Positions 13,985 through 17,672 of a stretch of 17,672 nucleotides of DNA are shown one piece after another (the first letter of the stretch is position 1; the number at the start of each line of letters is the position of its first letter). A program made the position numbers and the translations under genes. Under the pieces are notes generated by a model. The model was not told where the DNA came from and searched no databases. It saw only the letters and a program-made list of their open reading frames with translations. Source of the DNA: Deltaproteobacteria bacterium. GTDB lineage: Bacteria; Desulfobacterota; Desulfobacteria; Desulfobacterales; SURF-7. The stretch covers positions 1 to 17,672 of the forward strand of contig JAFDJC010000024.1 of NCBI GenBank assembly GCA_019307665.1. Direction: 5' to 3'.

Positions 13985-15995
13985 AGCATCCTACCTAAGA
14001 CTCATCAAACGCGACCCATATCTCCGGCCCTATGAGGCGGTAATAAAGCGTCGGGCAAAACATTTTTTTTTAACGGAAAAACGGCTGACAAAAGGAAGCA
14101 AAACACTTGGCCAATTTTCATCCGGGCATGAATATTTCGGACTCCATTTTAAGGATAATATGTGGGTGCTTCGCGAATGGGCACCAAATGCCACTGCTGT
14201 TTATATGGTTGGTGACATGACTGATTGGCGCGAGAAAGATGAATTTAAACTGTTAAAAAACGGTAATGACGGTGAATGGGAGATACGACTTTCTTCTGAC
14301 AAAATGGCGCACGGTGATTTTTATCGCCTGAGAGTTCACTGGCATGAAGGGTATGGGGACAGAATTCCTGCCTGGGCGCGATATGTGGTTCAGGATGATG
14401 ACACACTGATTTTTAATGCCCGGGTCTGGCATCCCCCTGATCCTTATCAGTGGCGGAATGTCGACTTTAAATGTAAGCCTGACCCGCCGTTTATTTACGA
14501 GGCCCATGTCGGCATGGCTCAGGATGCCGAAACGGTCGGTTCCTGGCAGGAGTTTACTCACAACATTCTTCCAAGGATTGTCAAGGCAGGCTATAACACT
14601 CTTCAACTTATGGCGGTTCCGGAGCATCCATATTACGGGTCTTTCGGTTATCATGTGTCGAGTTTTTTTAGCGCATCATCGCGATTCGGCACACCTTATG
14701 ATCTTAAAGAGCTGATTGATACCGCCCATGACTGCGGACTTGCCGTTATCATGGATCTCGTGCACTCCCATGCCGTCAATAACGAGGTCGAAGGCCTGAG
14801 TCGATTCGACGGCACATTGTATCAGTATTTTCACGACGGCTCCCGGGGGTCTCATCCGGCGTGGGATTCAAGATGTTTTGACTTTGGAAAAGATCAGGTG
14901 CTGCATTTTCTTCTGTCCAACTGCCGTTACTGGCTTGATGAATACCGGTTTGACGGTTTCCGGTTTGACGGCATTACCAGCATGCTCTATAATCATCACG
15001 GTCTTGGAACAGCTTTCACATCCTATGATCCTTACTTTGACGAGAGTGTAGATGAAGATGCTCTCGTTTATCTCGCACTTGCAAACAAAGTGATTCATGA
15101 AGTACGGCCTGATGCCATAACCATTGCGGAAGATATCAGCGGTATGCCCGGACTGGCTGTTCCATCTGAACAGGGGGGTATCGGTTTTGACTTTCGTCTG
15201 GCCATGGGCGTGCCGGATTACTGGATCAAGCTCACAAAGGATGAAAGGGATGAAGACTGGCACATGAGCAACCTGTGGTATGAGCTGGTCAACCGGAGGG
15301 GTGATGAAAAGACCATCAGTTATTCAGAGTCCCATGACCAAGCCCTTGTGGGCGATCAGACGCTTTTTTTCAGACTTACGGGAGCGGATATTTATGATCA
15401 TATGACGATATCAGATGAAAATCAGGTAATCGATCGAGCCATTGCCCTGCACAAGATCATCAGGCTGATTACGCTGGCAACAGCCGGTTATGGATATCAG
15501 AATTTTATGGGCAATGAATTCGGACATCCAGAATGGATTGATTTTCCGAGAGAAGGGAATGGCTGGTCATACAAATATGCCAAAAGACAGTGGCACCTTG
15601 TGGATGATTCAAATCTGAAATATGGATTTCTTGCCCGGTTTGACAAGGATATGATCGCCCTGGCCCGGAGGCTGGACCTTCTTGCATCTTCTGATGTCCG
15701 GCTTTTATTTGAACATTCTTTTGACAAAGTCATTGCCTTTGAGCGAAGCGGTCTTCTTTTTGTATTTAACTTCCATCCGATAATTTCACATGTCGACTAC
15801 TGTTTTGAGGTTCCACATGGTCGGTATAAAATGATATTTGACAGCGATTGCGCTGAATACGGCGGTCACGCCAGACTGACCGGGGACCAACTACATACAC
15901 CCGTTGATGCTAAAAATGCTGATGGAAAAACAAGGTATATGATCTCCCTGTATCTACCGACAAGAACCGCTATAATTTTGAAAAAAATTTTGTAA
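13953..15995 (+). CDS. glgB: 1,4-alpha-glucan branching enzyme, GH13_8-like (eukaryotic-type)
   Basis: A 680-residue branching enzyme that makes alpha-1,6 branches by cleaving and re-attaching alpha-1,4 chains. An N-terminal CBM48-like domain (about 45-160, FKDNMWVLREWAPNATAVYMVGDMTDW) leads to the GH13 barrel with LVHSHAVNN, GFRFDGITSMLYNHHG (nucleophile D339), AEDISG (acid/base E393) and SESHDQ (H461, D462), then a C-terminal beta domain. The MLYNHHG and SESHDQALVGD signatures and length near 700 resemble the animal, fungal and plant branching enzymes (GH13_8) more than typical bacterial GlgB (GH13_9). The gene overlaps the end of glgA, which implies coupled translation. The exact start is uncertain: TTG 13947 and ATG 13953, 13956, 13965 and 13974 are all in frame with no clear ribosome site; family similarity begins just after 13974. 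Confidence 0.9.
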   Translation: MMPPMTIMNPEASYLRLIKRDPYLRPYEAVIKRRAKHFFLTEKRLTKGSKTLGQFSSGHEYFGLHFKDNMWVLREWAPNATAVYMVGDMTDWREKDEFKLLKNGNDGEWEIRLSSDKMAHGDFYRLRVHWHEGYGDRIPAWARYVVQDDDTLIFNARVWHPPDPYQWRNVDFKCKPDPPFIYEAHVGMAQDAETVGSWQEFTHNILPRIVKAGYNTLQLMAVPEHPYYGSFGYHVSSFFSASSRFGTPYDLKELIDTAHDCGLAVIMDLVHSHAVNNEVEGLSRFDGTLYQYFHDGSRGSHPAWDSRCFDFGKDQVLHFLLSNCRYWLDEYRFDGFRFDGITSMLYNHHGLGTAFTSYDPYFDESVDEDALVYLALANKVIHEVRPDAITIAEDISGMPGLAVPSEQGGIGFDFRLAMGVPDYWIKLTKDERDEDWHMSNLWYELVNRRGDEKTISYSESHDQALVGDQTLFFRLTGADIYDHMTISDENQVIDRAIALHKIIRLITLATAGYGYQNFMGNEFGHPEWIDFPREGNGWSYKYAKRQWHLVDDSNLKYGFLARFDKDMIALARRLDLLASSDVRLLFEHSFDKVIAFERSGLLFVFNFHPIISHVDYCFEVPHGRYKMIFDSDCAEYGGHARLTGDQLHTPVDAKNADGKTRYMISLYLPTRTAIILKKIL

Positions 15996-16010
15996 GACGA
16001 TAAGATGGAC

Positions 16011-16036
16011 GATACCGGCAACTCGTTGCCGGTATC
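16011..16036 (+). terminator. Perfect 11-bp hairpin after glgB
   Basis: GATACCGGCAA and TTGCCGGTATC form a perfect 11-bp stem with a four-base CTCG loop, starting 16 bases after the glgB stop. No T run follows on either strand, so it is not a standard intrinsic terminator. It may act as an mRNA 3'-end stabiliser or assist Rho-dependent termination at the end of the glycogen operon. Confidence 0.55.
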
Positions 16037-16162
16037 TGAGGACAAGAAACGATCAGCAAAAAGATGGCTCTGCCCATATATTCACTTTCTCCACTTAAAA
16101 TCTGCTAACCTTTGGTTTGATTTTTTGTTGTTTTGAAAATGATCTCACCATTATTTGTTTGA

Positions 16163-16180
16163 TTACAGCTTGTTACAGCT
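16163..16180. repeat. Two direct copies of TTACAGCT with 10-base period
   Basis: TTACAGCT occurs at 16163-16170 and 16173-16180, exactly 10 bases apart, so both copies face the same side of the helix. This spacing suits a tandem-site regulator, possibly for the transporter 350 bases downstream. Chance occurrence in AT-rich DNA is quite possible. Confidence 0.3.
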
Positions 16181-16203
16181 GGAAAAAATCTAAACCTCAG
16201 GCG

Positions 16204-16230
16204 TCACACAATTTCGTGTGATCGGTTTTT
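16204..16230 (+). terminator. Candidate intrinsic terminator
   Basis: TCACAC (16204-16209) and GTGTGA (16216-16221) form a 6-bp stem with a six-base loop, followed after four bases by TTTTT (16226-16230). The stem is short, and it lies about 200 bases after glgB, so it may be a back-up terminator that separates the glycogen operon from the transporter gene. Confidence 0.4.
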
Positions 16231-16530
16231 CAAAACACAGGAAACGCTTATTCTATTTTACTATAAGGCAAACGTATTCAAACTAAGTATTTTGCAATTT
16301 ATTTTCAAGTGTTGCTTTGTCTCATAAATTCTGCTTTATTTATTTTAACCAAATAGATTGCCCAACAATCCTACATGGCAAATCAATATTATAACCACTT
16401 CTATGCAATCAACTCGAAGTGAAAACCATTGCAGGTCAACTGGTTGTTTTTATTAATAAGATTGATTAAGGGACCGTTGGTTATTTTTAGTCAATAAACA
16501 TAAACTTTAGTTTTCTACTCAGGAAAAACT

Positions 16531-17672
16531 ATGAACAGCATTCAAATCCGTCAGCTTCTTTCTTTCAGGTTGATCGTCTTTTCAATCCTGGCGTTGGCAT
16601 ATTTCTTTGTATATTTTCACCGCCTTTCTCTTTCCGTTGTGGCAGTTACTCTGGTAAAGGAATTCAATACATCTGCCAGCGTCATTGGGCTTCTGGGTTC
16701 CATTTATTTTTACTGCTACGCGGTCATGCAGTTGCCGGCAGGTCTTCTTTCCGACTCCATCGGTCCCAGGAAAACTGTCACTTTATTTCTCCTGATCGCT
16801 TCCATCGGCAGTATCCTGTTTGGCTTGTCCCCCAACATCTCAACTGCGTTTATCGGTCGTGCTCTTGTGGGAGTTGGTGTTGCCATGGTGTTTATCCCGA
16901 CGATGAAGATCCTTTCCCAATGGTTTCGTCCGAATGAATTTGCGTTTATGGCGGGAATCCTGAACGCGGTCGGCGGTGGCGGTGTTATTGCAGCCACCTG
17001 GCTGCTGGCAATAATGACGGTTACTCTTGGATGGCGTTTGTCCTTCGAATTTATCGGCGTTTGCACATTCGTCATACTGATTCTAAACTGGCTAATTGTT
17101 CGTGACAAACCACAGGACAAGGGATGGCCGTCTATTCTTGAAGTTGATAATCGGGAGCGAAATAGTAATAGAACCGAAAAACAGATCCCCTTACTGGAAG
17201 GTGTTCTACGCGTTGTTTCAGAAAAACATTTCTGGCCGGTGGCAATCTGGTTCTTTTTTGACTGTGGGATCTTTTTCGGATTCGGCGCGCTGTGGGGCGG
17301 TCCATATCTCATGCATGTCTACGGCCTGTCTCATGAAGAGACAGGCATAGTACTTAGTATGATCGCATGGGGCATGATTATCGGCAGCCCCCTGATAGGC
17401 CTTGTGTCAGACAAACTCCTTAAAAGCAGAAAGAAACCGTTTGTCATTTGCACACTGATTCTCGTAAATACTATTCTCCTGATGTATATTTCTCCGGAAG
17501 GTCTTTCAAAACTGACGCTTTGTATTATTTTCTTTGTTTTCTCAGTTTGTTCCTCTGCGATCGTCATCATGGGATTTACAACTATAAAGGAGATGTTTCC
17601 GATAGAGATTGCAGGTACGTCTGTGGGAATGGTCAATCTGTTTCCGTTTCTTGGCGGAGCCGTGTTTATGCC
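16531..17672 (+). CDS. Major facilitator superfamily transporter (partial, 3' end outside window)
   Basis: An open frame of 380 codons runs off the window with no stop. It encodes an inner-membrane protein with a dense series of hydrophobic helices. The MFS signature loop between helices 2 and 3 is present as GLLSDSIGPRK (71-81), and a second, weaker copy in the C-terminal half reads GLVSDKLLKSRKK. A hydrophilic loop around residues 190-225 separates the two six-helix halves, the normal layout of a roughly 400-420 residue, 12-helix carrier. ATG 16531 has AGGA 6 bases upstream. Substrate cannot be told from the sequence; the first helix region (YFFVYFHRLSLSVV) is typical of organic-anion or metabolite carriers in this superfamily. 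It is well separated from the glycogen operon and is probably an independent unit. Confidence 0.85.
   Translation, partial: MNSIQIRQLLSFRLIVFSILALAYFFVYFHRLSLSVVAVTLVKEFNTSASVIGLLGSIYFYCYAVMQLPAGLLSDSIGPRKTVTLFLLIASIGSILFGLSPNISTAFIGRALVGVGVAMVFIPTMKILSQWFRPNEFAFMAGILNAVGGGGVIAATWLLAIMTVTLGWRLSFEFIGVCTFVILILNWLIVRDKPQDKGWPSILEVDNRERNSNRTEKQIPLLEGVLRVVSEKHFWPVAIWFFFDCGIFFGFGALWGGPYLMHVYGLSHEETGIVLSMIAWGMIIGSPLIGLVSDKLLKSRKKPFVICTLILVNTILLMYISPEGLSKLTLCIIFFVFSVCSSAIVIMGFTTIKEMFPIEIAGTSVGMVNLFPFLGGAVFM

Larger units (their letters stand above)
15996..16530. other. AT-rich intergenic region between glgB and the transporter
   Basis: 535 bases with no plausible gene on either strand. It holds a perfect hairpin at 16011-16036, a direct repeat at 16163-16180 and a terminator-like stem with T run at 16204-16230. 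A weak promoter candidate for the transporter is TTGGTT (16477-16482) and CATAAA (16499-16504) with a 16-base spacer; this is not strong enough to call. Confidence 0.5.

Noticed and set aside
16716..17312. A 198-residue open frame on the minus strand
   Set aside because: It is antisense to the MFS transporter, whose translation shows membrane helices and the GLLSDSIGPRK motif; the antisense product is proline/serine-rich without a domain.
1..17672. CRISPR array, tRNA/rRNA genes, insertion sequences or prophage genes
   Set aside because: No regular spaced repeats, cloverleaf-like or rRNA-like sequence, transposase, integrase or phage structural gene was found in any region not already covered by coding sequence.

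Overview
The window most likely comes from a Desulfobacterota (deltaproteobacterial) sulfate-reducer-type bacterium. This is inferred from gene content: a cysteine-rich GcvH-like protein, a bacterial archaemetzincin, a sigma-54 two-component system with cytoplasmic sensing domains, and a bifunctional glycogen-debranching protein beside a GH13_8-like branching enzyme. No rRNA or other taxonomic marker is present, so the assignment rests on family resemblance recalled without a search.

Left edge (1-801): the last codons of a FAD-linked oxidase are followed by only the first 79 codons of an FGGY-type carbohydrate kinase, which stops early and looks like a remnant. The next 370 AT-rich bases hold dyad-symmetric elements and a consensus sigma-54 (-24/-12) promoter.

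Signalling module (802-5211): the sigma-54 promoter drives a 302-residue GcvH-like protein. It has a duplicated four-cysteine motif at its N-terminus, and its only nearby lysine is two residues away from the normal lipoylation position. Converging on it from the other strand is a three-gene operon, in transcription order: a soluble sensor kinase (Rossmann-like domain, PAS, HisKA, HATPase), an NtrC-family response regulator with an intact GAFTGA loop, and an archaemetzincin zinc protease one base downstream of the regulator. A hairpin terminator lies between the converging ends. The simplest reading is a self-contained circuit: the kinase senses a cytoplasmic ligand or redox state, the regulator activates the sigma-54 promoter, and the GcvH-like protein is the output. 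What it senses and does is unknown.

Glycogen operon (5366-16036): a good sigma-70 promoter precedes four same-strand genes with gaps of 19 and 26 bases and one overlap. They are a 1438-residue debranching enzyme (GH13 plus GH133 in one chain, like the eukaryotic enzyme), a GT35 alpha-glucan phosphorylase (glgP), a GT5 glycogen synthase starting at TTG (glgA), and a GH13_8-like branching enzyme (glgB). Together they cover chain elongation, branching, phosphorolysis and debranching. ADP-glucose pyrophosphorylase (glgC) is not in the window. A perfect 11-bp hairpin follows glgB.

Right edge (16531-17672): after about 500 bp of AT-rich intergenic sequence comes a major facilitator superfamily transporter, open at the window end. 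No tRNA, rRNA, CRISPR array, insertion sequence or phage gene was seen.
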